In this document: one piece after another, positions 40,643 through 48,048 of the stretch
Numbering within the stretch: the first letter of the stretch is position 1
How the letters are laid out: each line of letters begins with the position of its first letter
Assembly: GCA_965194655.1 (NCBI GenBank)
Contig: OZ239148.1
Coordinates: forward strand, 1,488,001-1,552,000
Length of the DNA: 64,000 bases
Direction of reading: 5' to 3'
From: Hahnella lacustris
GTDB lineage: Bacteria > Pseudomonadota > Gammaproteobacteria > Burkholderiales > Burkholderiaceae_A
Made by a program: the position numbers and the translations under genes
The notes under the pieces: model-generated
What the model was told of the DNA's origin: nothing
The model's input: only the letters and a program-made list of their open reading frames with translations
Databases searched by the model: none

Positions 40643-41837
40643 AACCGTCAAGACCATTCTTCGTGAGCAATGGGCCGTGGAGGAACACGAGCCCTGTGGC
40701 CCGTTTATCAACAAGATCCGCGCCGTTGAAGATGTGTTTATTGTTCCCGTGGTCGACCGAAATGGCGCGCCCATTGGGCTCATCGAGAAGGGATCAGCGC
40801 TCAATCTGGCTGCGAATCCTCTGCACTACTCGGTCTTTGAGAAGCGAAGCGTTCGCATGCTGATGCAAGATGATTTCGCATCGTTTGATGAGAACTTGAG
40901 CATTGACGAAGTAAGCTCGTCCCTTCTCGAACAAGGTGGAAACCTCAGCCGCGGGGGCTTTCTCATTACCCGTGAGGGTAAGTACGTGGGCATTGGTCTG
41001 AACACCGACATGCTCAATTACTTGGTCGAAGCGAACGAAGAAAAGGCCCATGCGCTGGCCGAGATCAACTCAGAAATCATGGACTCTGTGAATTACGCGA
41101 GTCGTATTCAGCAGAGCCTGCTTCCCAACGATGACTTCATGCGAGAGCACTTGAGCGGGCTAGGGCTTCTCTGGGAGCCACGCGATGTGGTGGGCGGAGA
41201 TGTGTATTGGCGTTCGCCTACTCACAACCATTGTTTCACCCTTGTGCTCATTGACTGCACCGGACACGGTGTTCCAGGCTCATTGATGTCAATGCTGGTG
41301 GTGACCTCACTCAGCCGTGTCTACGCTGAGAACCCGTCTATTCGTCCGGGTGAGGCTTTGGCCAAGACAGGTGACTTAGTCCGGCGCGCCCTGAACCAGG
41401 ATCGAGACGACGCAACCTCCAATGACGGATTCGACGCGGGGGCCTGTATGGTGGACCTCGCTTCACAGCGGGTCGTATTTGCCGGTGCGCGCACCAATTG
41501 CTTTGTGATTCCCAAGACGAGTGAATCGGTGATTCGCCTGGTCGGTGACCGGATGGCACTCGGCTACCCCAGCAGCCAGCCGCATGAAGCCCTTGAGGAG
41601 GTCGATGTCCCTCTTGGCGACTGCCACATCTTCGCCATGGGGTCGGACGGCATCTTTGATCAGCCGGGTGGCCCCAACCGTCGAGCTTTCGGCCCGAAGC
41701 GGTGGATTGAAGCCCTCGAATCGAATCGGCACGAGCGCGCAGACGGCTTGATTGCGAAGCTCCATCAGGTGGTGACAGATTGGCGTGGCCAAGAAGTTCG
41801 GCGCGACGATCTCTCGGCTTTGGCGTTTTCAGTCTAG
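40626..41837 (+). CDS. SpoIIE/PP2C-type phosphatase with CBS-like input domain (SiaA-like)
   Basis: 403 residues; I prefer the ATG at 40626 (AAGGAG 6 nt upstream) to the GTG at 40623. Residues about 25-130 look like a CBS pair (VFIVPVVDRNGAPIGLIEKG and GGFLITREGKYVGIGL), a short helical linker follows, and the PP2C domain starts near 180 with all metal motifs: RDVVGGDVYW (Asp192), IDCTGHGVPG (Asp210), MGSDGIFD and RRDDLSAL. It should dephosphorylate the SiaC-like protein. Unlike P. aeruginosa SiaA it has no membrane or HAMP segment, so the input is cytoplasmic. It overlaps the cyclase gene by 17 nt. Confidence 0.9.
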   Translation: MQHQTRTVKTILREQWAVEEHEPCGPFINKIRAVEDVFIVPVVDRNGAPIGLIEKGSALNLAANPLHYSVFEKRSVRMLMQDDFASFDENLSIDEVSSSLLEQGGNLSRGGFLITREGKYVGIGLNTDMLNYLVEANEEKAHALAEINSEIMDSVNYASRIQQSLLPNDDFMREHLSGLGLLWEPRDVVGGDVYWRSPTHNHCFTLVLIDCTGHGVPGSLMSMLVVTSLSRVYAENPSIRPGEALAKTGDLVRRALNQDRDDATSNDGFDAGACMVDLASQRVVFAGARTNCFVIPKTSESVIRLVGDRMALGYPSSQPHEALEEVDVPLGDCHIFAMGSDGIFDQPGGPNRRAFGPKRWIEALESNRHERADGLIAKLHQVVTDWRGQEVRRDDLSALAFSV

Positions 41838-41847
41838 CCTTAGCACG

Positions 41848-42255
41848 CTACTTTTTGACCAACGGGCAGATGGAGCCCAAAAGGATTCCATCGGGCCCGT
41901 TCTCACCGCGAACCGGACGCCAGTTCGAGTTCACCTTCACCACTCGCGTGGGCCGCCCCGTGGCCTGCTTGCCGGAGTATCGACGCTCCAGGCGTGTTCG
42001 GGCCCGTTGCCCAGCGCAATCGAGCTCCTCCAGATACAGCGTAGAGAGATGGCCCATGAGGTCTGGATGCCGTCGGTCCTCAATTCGCCAGACCAAGGCC
42101 CCCTCTGTGGTGCGACGAATGGAATACATTTCTGCATACGACACTCTCCCACTCGCCTTGTCGAGCATGAGATAGAGGTTAGCCCGAGCCGGGCTCGGTG
42201 TGAAGGCAGCGCTCAAGAGGGTCAGGCAGAGGGAAAGACTAAAAATGCGATTCAT
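41848..42255 (-). CDS. Secreted surface-adhesin E-like protein
   Basis: 135 residues with a signal peptide (MNRIFSLSLCLTLLSAAFTPSPARA). The rest follows the adhesin E-like pattern common in betaproteobacteria: MYSIRRTTEGALVWRIEDRR, TLYLEELDCAGQRARTRLERRYSG, NWRPVRGENGPDG, and a terminal SICPLVKK, with two cysteines that would form a disulfide. Periplasmic or surface exposed; function unknown. Its stop lies 10 nt from that of the phosphatase, convergent. Confidence 0.7.
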   Translation of the reverse strand: MNRIFSLSLCLTLLSAAFTPSPARANLYLMLDKASGRVSYAEMYSIRRTTEGALVWRIEDRRHPDLMGHLSTLYLEELDCAGQRARTRLERRYSGKQATGRPTRVVKVNSNWRPVRGENGPDGILLGSICPLVKK

Positions 42256-42273
42256 GCCATTAGAATCGGACTT

Positions 42274-42684
42274 ATGCTGCTGACCTTGAGACGTTTCAGA
42301 CTGTTCTCCCTCATGCTCTTTGCCCCAGGATGGGCTCTGGCACAGGCCCCCACGGTTGCTGGAGGGAGCGACGAGCCTCCTCCCCCTCCTCCGCCGAACT
42401 GTAGCGTGGCTGCCTTTCGCACACTCGCCCTAGAGACCCCAGAGACCCGGCGCACGGCCGCAGCAATGGCTTGGCTGAAGAGCACGGGCAAGGACTGTAG
42501 CTTGGATCGACTGGTCCTGATTCGCAACAATCGAGTGCAATGGTTGGGCGTGGTCGACTCTGCAAGCCTGGCCGGAGAAATCGATCGTCTGATCGAAGAA
42601 AAGTCTACGGACGCCCCGTCGACGGTTCAAAGCCTCTACACCTCGGCTGCCCCCGCCGGGGGAGCTGCACCCGCGTCCAAGTGA
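42274..42684 (+). CDS. Secreted hypothetical protein with poly-proline linker
   Basis: 136 residues from the ATG at 42274. Signal peptide (LFSLMLFAPGWALAQA), a seven-proline linker at about residue 36, then a compact domain with two Cys (NCSVAAF and KDCSLDRL). The C-terminal 25 residues are Ala/Pro-rich. No family recognised. The stop overlaps the next gene by 4 nt (GTGA). Confidence 0.6.
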   Translation: MLLTLRRFRLFSLMLFAPGWALAQAPTVAGGSDEPPPPPPPNCSVAAFRTLALETPETRRTAAAMAWLKSTGKDCSLDRLVLIRNNRVQWLGVVDSASLAGEIDRLIEEKSTDAPSTVQSLYTSAAPAGGAAPASK

Positions 42685-43133
42685 TTGCAGCTGTCGAGCT
42701 GAGTCCGCTGACCGAGGCCATCCAGCTGGCTGTTGCACCGGTGTTCTTACTGACGGGCGTTGCAGGCATGCTCAACGCGCTTGGAACGCGGCTGGCTCGC
42801 GTGATTGATCGGGCCAGACACCTCCAGTCGGTCTCGGAGTTATTGCAGCCAGACCACACTCAGAAGCGGCTTCAGATCGAGGAGGAGTTGAGGTCTCTAC
42901 AGCTGCGGGGCCGAGTGATCAATTGGGCGACTGCCCTGATGGTGGTCTGCGCGGTCCTGATCGGTCTGACTGTGATGGAGCTCTTTTACTCAGCCGGAAT
43001 GGCGGGGCGACTGCAGCTCTCTCAATGGGTGTCGGTGACCTTCTTGGGCGGGTTCGGTGCCTTCATCACCGCCTGCCTGCTCTACCTGGCCGAGATTCTC
43101 TTGGCCTCACAGAGCGTGAGAATCGGACGGTAA
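42681..43133 (+). CDS. DUF2721 family membrane protein
   Basis: 150 residues from a GTG at 42681 that overlaps the previous stop. Pattern AIQLAVAPVFLLTGVAGMLNALGTRLARVIDRARHL, a charged cytoplasmic helix with EEELRSLQLRGRVINWA, then two more membrane segments (ATALMVVCAVLIGLTVMELFY and VTFLGGFGAFITACLLYLAEILL): DUF2721. Function unknown. Confidence 0.88.
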   Translation: MIAAVELSPLTEAIQLAVAPVFLLTGVAGMLNALGTRLARVIDRARHLQSVSELLQPDHTQKRLQIEEELRSLQLRGRVINWATALMVVCAVLIGLTVMELFYSAGMAGRLQLSQWVSVTFLGGFGAFITACLLYLAEILLASQSVRIGR

Positions 43134-43152
43134 AGGACCGCCCGCCGCCTCT

Positions 43153-43332
43153 TTAGTGCTTCTCGCCGGCCACAATATCGTAAATGGCCAGCGCCAGGCC
43201 CCCCACCAAGATGATGGTGATGTCGAGCTGGGGCAGCTTGAAGATATATGGCAGGAAAAACGCCGCCAACAGAATGAGGGCAATGAGCCCGCCCAAGGGC
43301 GTTTTTTTATTGCTTACGGTGTTCGGATTCAT
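43153..43332 (-). CDS. 59-residue two-segment membrane protein after the amidase
   Basis: From the ATG at 43332, which overlaps the amidase stop (TCAT at 43329-43332), 59 residues: a polar start with KK, then GGLIALILLAAFFLPYIF and ITIILVGGLALAIYDIV, two membrane helices, and a basic/acidic end (AGEKH). No family recognised. Translational coupling to the amidase argues that it is real and part of the TRAP-amidase operon. Confidence 0.7.
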   Translation of the reverse strand: MNPNTVSNKKTPLGGLIALILLAAFFLPYIFKLPQLDITIILVGGLALAIYDIVAGEKH

Positions 43333-44675
43333 GAGTCGACTCGCTTGTGAAATTCTGAGACCAACCAACGCAGGCTGCGCAGAAGCCGCCCGTCCTGACG
43401 GAAGGCCCCCACAGCCTGTACCCCCAAGGGAAGCCCGGCATCACCCTGCAGGAGAGGCAGGTTGACAGAGGGCAGACCACCCAGCGTCCAGACCGTTTGC
43501 ATGATCGGGTTTCCCGTACTCTCAAGCCCCAAGGGAGCCACACCCAGCGCGGCTGGGCATAGGATGGCGTCGTACCGATCGAAGAACTCATCGAAGGCAT
43601 GACGAACGTGCGGCATGCGACGCTTGGCCTTCAGGTACTCTGCAGCGGGAATCGCATGAGCCTTGTCAAGCCGTGCCTGCATGGCCGGGCTGAGCCCGTC
43701 TCGGTGATGAAGCCACTCGGACATCAGCGCCAAGGCGAGTTCTGGCTCATTGACCAGGGCCTGCCATTCCACCGCCTGCTCCACCACAGAGGGAAGCTGC
43801 AGAACCTCCACCTCGTCTCCCATCAACTCCAGGAAGGCTAGATAGGCCTCTTGTGCACTCGGCTCGACCCGATCCCACCAAGGGGTGCGCACGAAGCAGA
43901 ATTTTGGGCTGACGGGTGGGCTTTGAAGGGCGATGTCATGAAACCGATGAGCGGCCATGCCGAAACTCGCCTCATCCGCCCCATCATCTCCCGCGATGAC
44001 CTGGGCCACTCGAGCCAGATCCTCTAGATTCCTGGCAAAGAGCCCCACCTGATCCAAACTGGGAGACTGCTCGAACATACCGGTCCGAGGAATGAGGCCA
44101 AAGCTGGGCTTAAAGCCATAGACCCCACAGAAAGACGCCGGTCGAATCACAGAGCCATTGGTCTGCGAGCCAATAGAGACGGGAACAAGCCCAGCAGCCA
44201 CCGCTGCCGCCGACCCACTGGATGAACCCCCGGGAGTTCGATCGAGGGCGTGAGGATTGCGAGTCGCAGCAGGATGGAAAGTAGCGAACTCGGTCGTCGC
44301 CGTTTTGCCAAGAATGAGGGCGCCGGCCTCTCGCAAGCGCCGGACCAAGGTGGCATCTGCAATCGCGTAGCGTCCGGCATGAATGGGGCTTCCATACTCC
44401 GTCGCAAAATCCACCGTATCGATGATGTCCTTGATGCCGACGGGAACCCCGAAGAGCGGGCCTGCAGGCATGCCTGCATGTCTCTGCGACTGAAGGCGTT
44501 CAATCTGGTCCTGAACGGGCTCCCCGCCCAAAGAGACGAATGCCGAGATGGCTTGATCTGCTTGCTCTGCGAATGCCACGTGCGCCGAGAGCGTGTCTTC
44601 AAGACCCAACTCACCCTTGGCGCAGCCGTCTGCCCATTCCTGGGCGGTCAATGTGCTGGTTGTTCTCTCAGTCAT
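43329..44675 (-). CDS. Amidase (amidase-signature family)
   Basis: 448 residues, soluble. Amidase signature with the Ser-cisSer-Lys triad: Lys in PVGIKDIIDT (about residue 83), and GGSSSGSAAAVAAGLVPVSIGSQTNGSV (about 147-175) with cis-Ser and nucleophile Ser. Oxyanion residues are present in SIGSQTNGSVIRPA. It hydrolyses a carboxylic amide to acid and ammonia. The ATG overlaps the dctM-like stop by 1 nt, so substrate import by the TRAP system and hydrolysis are likely linked. Confidence 0.92.
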   Translation of the reverse strand: MTERTTSTLTAQEWADGCAKGELGLEDTLSAHVAFAEQADQAISAFVSLGGEPVQDQIERLQSQRHAGMPAGPLFGVPVGIKDIIDTVDFATEYGSPIHAGRYAIADATLVRRLREAGALILGKTATTEFATFHPAATRNPHALDRTPGGSSSGSAAAVAAGLVPVSIGSQTNGSVIRPASFCGVYGFKPSFGLIPRTGMFEQSPSLDQVGLFARNLEDLARVAQVIAGDDGADEASFGMAAHRFHDIALQSPPVSPKFCFVRTPWWDRVEPSAQEAYLAFLELMGDEVEVLQLPSVVEQAVEWQALVNEPELALALMSEWLHHRDGLSPAMQARLDKAHAIPAAEYLKAKRRMPHVRHAFDEFFDRYDAILCPAALGVAPLGLESTGNPIMQTVWTLGGLPSVNLPLLQGDAGLPLGVQAVGAFRQDGRLLRSLRWLVSEFHKRVDS

Positions 44676-46084
44676 TACATGTTCTTAAAGACGTTGGGAT
44701 CCACCACCGATTCATCGTTCGGATCGTAAGGCACCTCTTCGACTTGATTGAAAAACTGATCAGGCAGATAGGTCACCATGGAGGGGTAAATGTAGGTGAG
44801 GGCTAGTGTGAGAAGGACCATCCCAACAAACGGGAAGCAACCCTTGAAGATGGTCCAGAGCTCAAGCTCCTTGGGTGCGACCCCCTTGAGATAGTACGCC
44901 GACATGGCCATGGGTGGCGTGAGGAAGGAGGTCTGCAGGTTAATGGCGATCAGGATGCCAAAGAGAATCGGGTCTACACCAAAGTGCGGCAGCAAGGGCA
45001 AGAAGATGGGCACAAAGATGATGATGATCTCGGACCACTCCAGGGGCCAGCCCAGAATGAAAATGATGAGCTGTGACAACAGCAAAAACTGGACGGTGGT
45101 GAGGTCGAGGGACAAGAGCATGTCTTTGACGATGTGCTCTCCTCCAAGGTAAGAAAACACCGAGGAGAAAGTGGCGGCCCCGACGAACAGGAAGCAGACC
45201 ATGGCTGAGGTTCGCGCCGTGAGGTAGACGGACTCGCGCAGGCGCTGCCAGCTGAAGGCGCGATAGACCACCGCCAGGATAATCCCGCCCAAGGCTCCCA
45301 TCGCTGCAGCCTCGCTGGGCGTTGCAAGCCCGAAGAGAATGCTTCCCAACACCGCCATGATCAGAGCAGCCAAGGGCACGAATGCCTTAAACACCAAAAG
45401 AATGCTCTCCATTACGCTGTAATGCTGGAGATCCTTAGGCTTGGGGCAGAGGGAGGGGTTGATGGTGGCTCGGATGATGACGTAGAGGATGTACAACCCT
45501 GCTAACGCAAAGCCCGGGATGATGGCCGCTGCATAAAGCTTGACCACGGACACACTGGCCGTCGCGGCGTACACAATCAGCAAAATGGACGGAGGAATCA
45601 AAATGCCAAGGGTTCCCCCGGCCGTGATCACGCCAGACGAGATCTTGTGGTCATAGCCAGCCTTGAGCATGGCAGGCAGTGCAATGAGACCCATGAGGGT
45701 CACCACCGCTCCCACAATACCGGTCGCTGTTGCAAACAAGGCGCAGGTGACCAGAGCAGCCACGGCCATGGAGCCCGGCAGGAAACGCAGGCCCACTTGA
45801 AGACTGAGGAATAGCCGGTCGAGAATGTTGGCCCGCTCAATGATGTAGCCCATGAACAAAAACAGCGGAATGGAAATGAGCACATCGTTGTTCATCACGC
45901 TGAACGTGTTCTGAACGAAAAGATAAAAGATGCGGTTGTCCGAGAGCAGCTGCATGGGATCGAAATAGGCATAAAAGCCAAATCCGATCCCCATGGCCAT
46001 GAGGGTGAACGCAATGGGGAAACCCAGGAAGATAAAGACAATGAACAGGCCCAGCATGAAGAGGGCTACCATCGGATCGCTCAT
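44675..46084 (-). CDS. TRAP transporter large permease (DctM-like)
   Basis: 469-residue polytopic protein with about twelve membrane segments. The DctM pattern is visible in IPLFLFMGYIIERANI, ATGIVGAVVTLMGLIALPAM, GTLGILIPPSILLIVYA and SAYYLKGVAP. It is the sodium-driven transport subunit of a tripartite ATP-independent carrier. Lies 3 nt after the small permease and 1 nt overlapping the amidase. The last 30 residues form an acidic cytoplasmic tail (EEVPYDPNDESVVD). Confidence 0.95.
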   Translation of the reverse strand: MSDPMVALFMLGLFIVFIFLGFPIAFTLMAMGIGFGFYAYFDPMQLLSDNRIFYLFVQNTFSVMNNDVLISIPLFLFMGYIIERANILDRLFLSLQVGLRFLPGSMAVAALVTCALFATATGIVGAVVTLMGLIALPAMLKAGYDHKISSGVITAGGTLGILIPPSILLIVYAATASVSVVKLYAAAIIPGFALAGLYILYVIIRATINPSLCPKPKDLQHYSVMESILLVFKAFVPLAALIMAVLGSILFGLATPSEAAAMGALGGIILAVVYRAFSWQRLRESVYLTARTSAMVCFLFVGAATFSSVFSYLGGEHIVKDMLLSLDLTTVQFLLLSQLIIFILGWPLEWSEIIIIFVPIFLPLLPHFGVDPILFGILIAINLQTSFLTPPMAMSAYYLKGVAPKELELWTIFKGCFPFVGMVLLTLALTYIYPSMVTYLPDQFFNQVEEVPYDPNDESVVDPNVFKNM

Positions 46085-46087
46085 TGC

Positions 46088-46657
46088 TTACTCCTTGTGA
46101 CCGTGTTGTTGTTGAAGGACCACTTCAAGCTCCTCTACATCCCCTTCGCGGGCCGGCCACTGGCCCGTTTGGATGCAGATGAGGCAACGCATCACCTCAG
46201 CCACCCCACCGATCAGCAGGGTGACGCCAGCCACGAAGATCACCGACTTGAGCGGCCATACGGGAACGCCCGCAGGGCTGTTGACACTGGACTCCAAGAT
46301 GGAGGCAGAGTCGAATGCATAGAAGAATCCGGTGTAGACCATTGCAAAGATGGCCGGGAAGAAGAAGAGAAAATAGAGCGCCAAGTCCACTTTGGCCTGT
46401 GTGACGGGCTTCCACTTTCTATAAATGAAGTCGCCGCGAACATGGCTACCTCGAGACATGGCGTAGGCGCCTGACATCATGAAGAGCGCTCCGTACATCA
46501 TGTAGCTCATGTCGAATGCCCATGCGGTGGGCGCACTCAAGACATAGCGCATGAACACTTCGAAGCAGGTACTCGCGGCGAGCACAAGCACGCACCACGA
46601 GAAGGCGTGACCGATTGATTTGTTGAGGGAGTCTATTCGGCGGATCCAGTCGTGCAT
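46088..46657 (-). CDS. TRAP transporter small permease (DctQ-like)
   Basis: 189 residues with four membrane segments (AFSWCVLVLAASTCFEVFMRYV, SYMMYGALFMMSGAYAMS, ALYFLFFFPAIFAMVYTGFFYAF, VIFVAGVTLLIGGVAEVMRCL). GSHVRGDF in the middle is the DctQ fingerprint (H-R-D-F). It scaffolds the large permease in the inner membrane. Preceded on the transcript by a terminator-like hairpin that separates it from the binding-protein gene. Confidence 0.93.
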   Translation of the reverse strand: MHDWIRRIDSLNKSIGHAFSWCVLVLAASTCFEVFMRYVLSAPTAWAFDMSYMMYGALFMMSGAYAMSRGSHVRGDFIYRKWKPVTQAKVDLALYFLFFFPAIFAMVYTGFFYAFDSASILESSVNSPAGVPVWPLKSVIFVAGVTLLIGGVAEVMRCLICIQTGQWPAREGDVEELEVVLQQQHGHKE

Positions 46658-46702
46658 GCTGCTGGCCTCTTGTTCAAATTGGACAAATCATTTCTACACA
46701 TC

Positions 46703-46740
46703 AAAAAAAAGAGCTGCTCGGGAAACCCCTCGCAGCTCTT
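46703..46740 (-). terminator. Intra-operon terminator/attenuator between dctP-like and dctQ-like genes
   Basis: On the minus strand AAGAGCTGC (46732-46740) and GCAGCTCTT (46709-46717) form a perfect 9-bp stem with a 14-nt loop, followed by eight T (46703-46710 region). It lies 16 nt after the binding-protein stop. A partial terminator here would give more binding protein than permease, a common stoichiometry in TRAP and ABC operons. Confidence 0.85.
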
Positions 46741-46755
46741 GTCGGCTCTGACCAC

Positions 46756-47928
46756 TTACTTAGGGAGTTTAACCTTCTGAACGTGCTCATAGGCACGCTT
46801 GTAATCCGCTTCGTTGGTGAAGTGATAGAAACCAACCCGCTTGGACCAGGCCTTCACGGAGTCATTGATCTCTTTAAACATCTCCACTTCCTTCTCGAGC
46901 TTGGCGGTGACCACGTCCCAAGCCTTGAGCTGACCTGCGTAGACATCAGCCGTGGTGCGCGACACCTGAACCTTGTGCTTCGTGATGAGCTCTTGCAGGT
47001 CTTTTGAGTAGTTGTCGTGTGCCAGTGCGGTATTGGCCAGAGACGTCGCCTCAGCAGCGTACTTCAGGATGGCCTGCAGATCCTTTGGCAGCGAGTTGTA
47101 CTTGTCTTTGTTGAACACGATTTCGAAGAACTCTTGGGCCTGGTGATAAGAGCCCATGGAGTAATACTTCGCCACGTCTTGAGCACCAAAACGCTTGTCG
47201 GAGGTGGGATTGTTGAACTCGAACGCGTCAATCACACCACGCTGCATGGCAGGAACAATCTCGCCACCGGGAAGCTGTGCAACGGCCATGCCCATTTCCT
47301 GCAGCATATCTGCAGCGAGGCCGACGGTACGGTACTTGAAGCCTTTGAGCTCAGACGCCTTCTTTGGAGGAGTCTTCTTGAACCAGCCAAGGGGCTGCGA
47401 GGGCATGGGGAAGGTAAAGAAACCAACCACGTTCAGGCCCAGCTTAGCCACGAGCTTATCCCACAGCTGCTGACCGCCACCCTGGTAAATCCAGGTCAGG
47501 CCGATCTCGGGGGTTGCGCCGCTCACGGGGCTGGTACCGAAGAGTGCCGCACTCTTGTTCTTGCCGTACCAGTAGGCCGACACATGGTGACCACCGTCGA
47601 GCACGCCCTTGGAAACGGCGTCGATGATCTCGAAGGGCTTGACCACTGCGCCTGCAGGCAGGTATTCCATCTTGAGACGTCCGCCGGCCATTTCGTTGAC
47701 ACGAGCAACATACTGCTGAGCCATTTCCGAGAAAATGTCACCAGCGCCCCAGGAGCCCTGGATCTTCATCACGATGGGGCTTTGCGCGACAGCCACCATG
47801 GGCGCTGAGACAATGGGAGCCACTACGGCAGCGGTAGCGGCCTTGCTGAAAAATTTACGACGTCCTGCTGCGACTTGACCTTCTGCAGTAGCCTCAACGG
47901 CCGCCACTTCGTGTTGGGATTGCTTCAT
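46756..47928 (-). CDS. TRAP transporter substrate-binding protein (TakP-like DctP family)
   Basis: 390 residues from the ATG at 47928, with GAGGAG 8 nt upstream. The leader contains GRRKFFSKAATAAVVAPIV, a Tat-type signal. The mature protein resembles TakP/2-oxoacid-binding DctP proteins: MKIQGSWGAGDIFSEMAQQYV, VSKGVLDGGHHVSAYWYGKN, PSQPLGWFKK, IVPAMQRGVIDAFEFNNPTSD and GSYHQAQEFFEIVFNKD. Ligands in this group are mono- or dicarboxylates, including 2-oxoacids. First gene of the dctP-dctQ-dctM-amidase operon. Confidence 0.94.
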   Translation of the reverse strand: MKQSQHEVAAVEATAEGQVAAGRRKFFSKAATAAVVAPIVSAPMVAVAQSPIVMKIQGSWGAGDIFSEMAQQYVARVNEMAGGRLKMEYLPAGAVVKPFEIIDAVSKGVLDGGHHVSAYWYGKNKSAALFGTSPVSGATPEIGLTWIYQGGGQQLWDKLVAKLGLNVVGFFTFPMPSQPLGWFKKTPPKKASELKGFKYRTVGLAADMLQEMGMAVAQLPGGEIVPAMQRGVIDAFEFNNPTSDKRFGAQDVAKYYSMGSYHQAQEFFEIVFNKDKYNSLPKDLQAILKYAAEATSLANTALAHDNYSKDLQELITKHKVQVSRTTADVYAGQLKAWDVVTAKLEKEVEMFKEINDSVKAWSKRVGFYHFTNEADYKRAYEHVQKVKLPK

Positions 47929-48048
47929 CGATGTCTCCTCGATTGGAACCGCAATAAAAACGCCGCACGGGTGCACGGCCCTACCAAGAGTCTAGCGAAA
48001 CCCCGAGTCCTAGGGAGCTTGGGCTGGCTCGGTAGTTTCCCCATATGG

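Noticed and set aside
42361..42420. Possible repeat or frameshift hotspot at the run encoding seven prolines
   Set aside because: The frame is consistent on both sides and the run is a normal proline linker after a signal peptide.
47017..47808. Plus-strand 263-codon frame across the TRAP binding protein
   Set aside because: Antisense to a gene with complete DctP motifs; no start signal, no family pattern.
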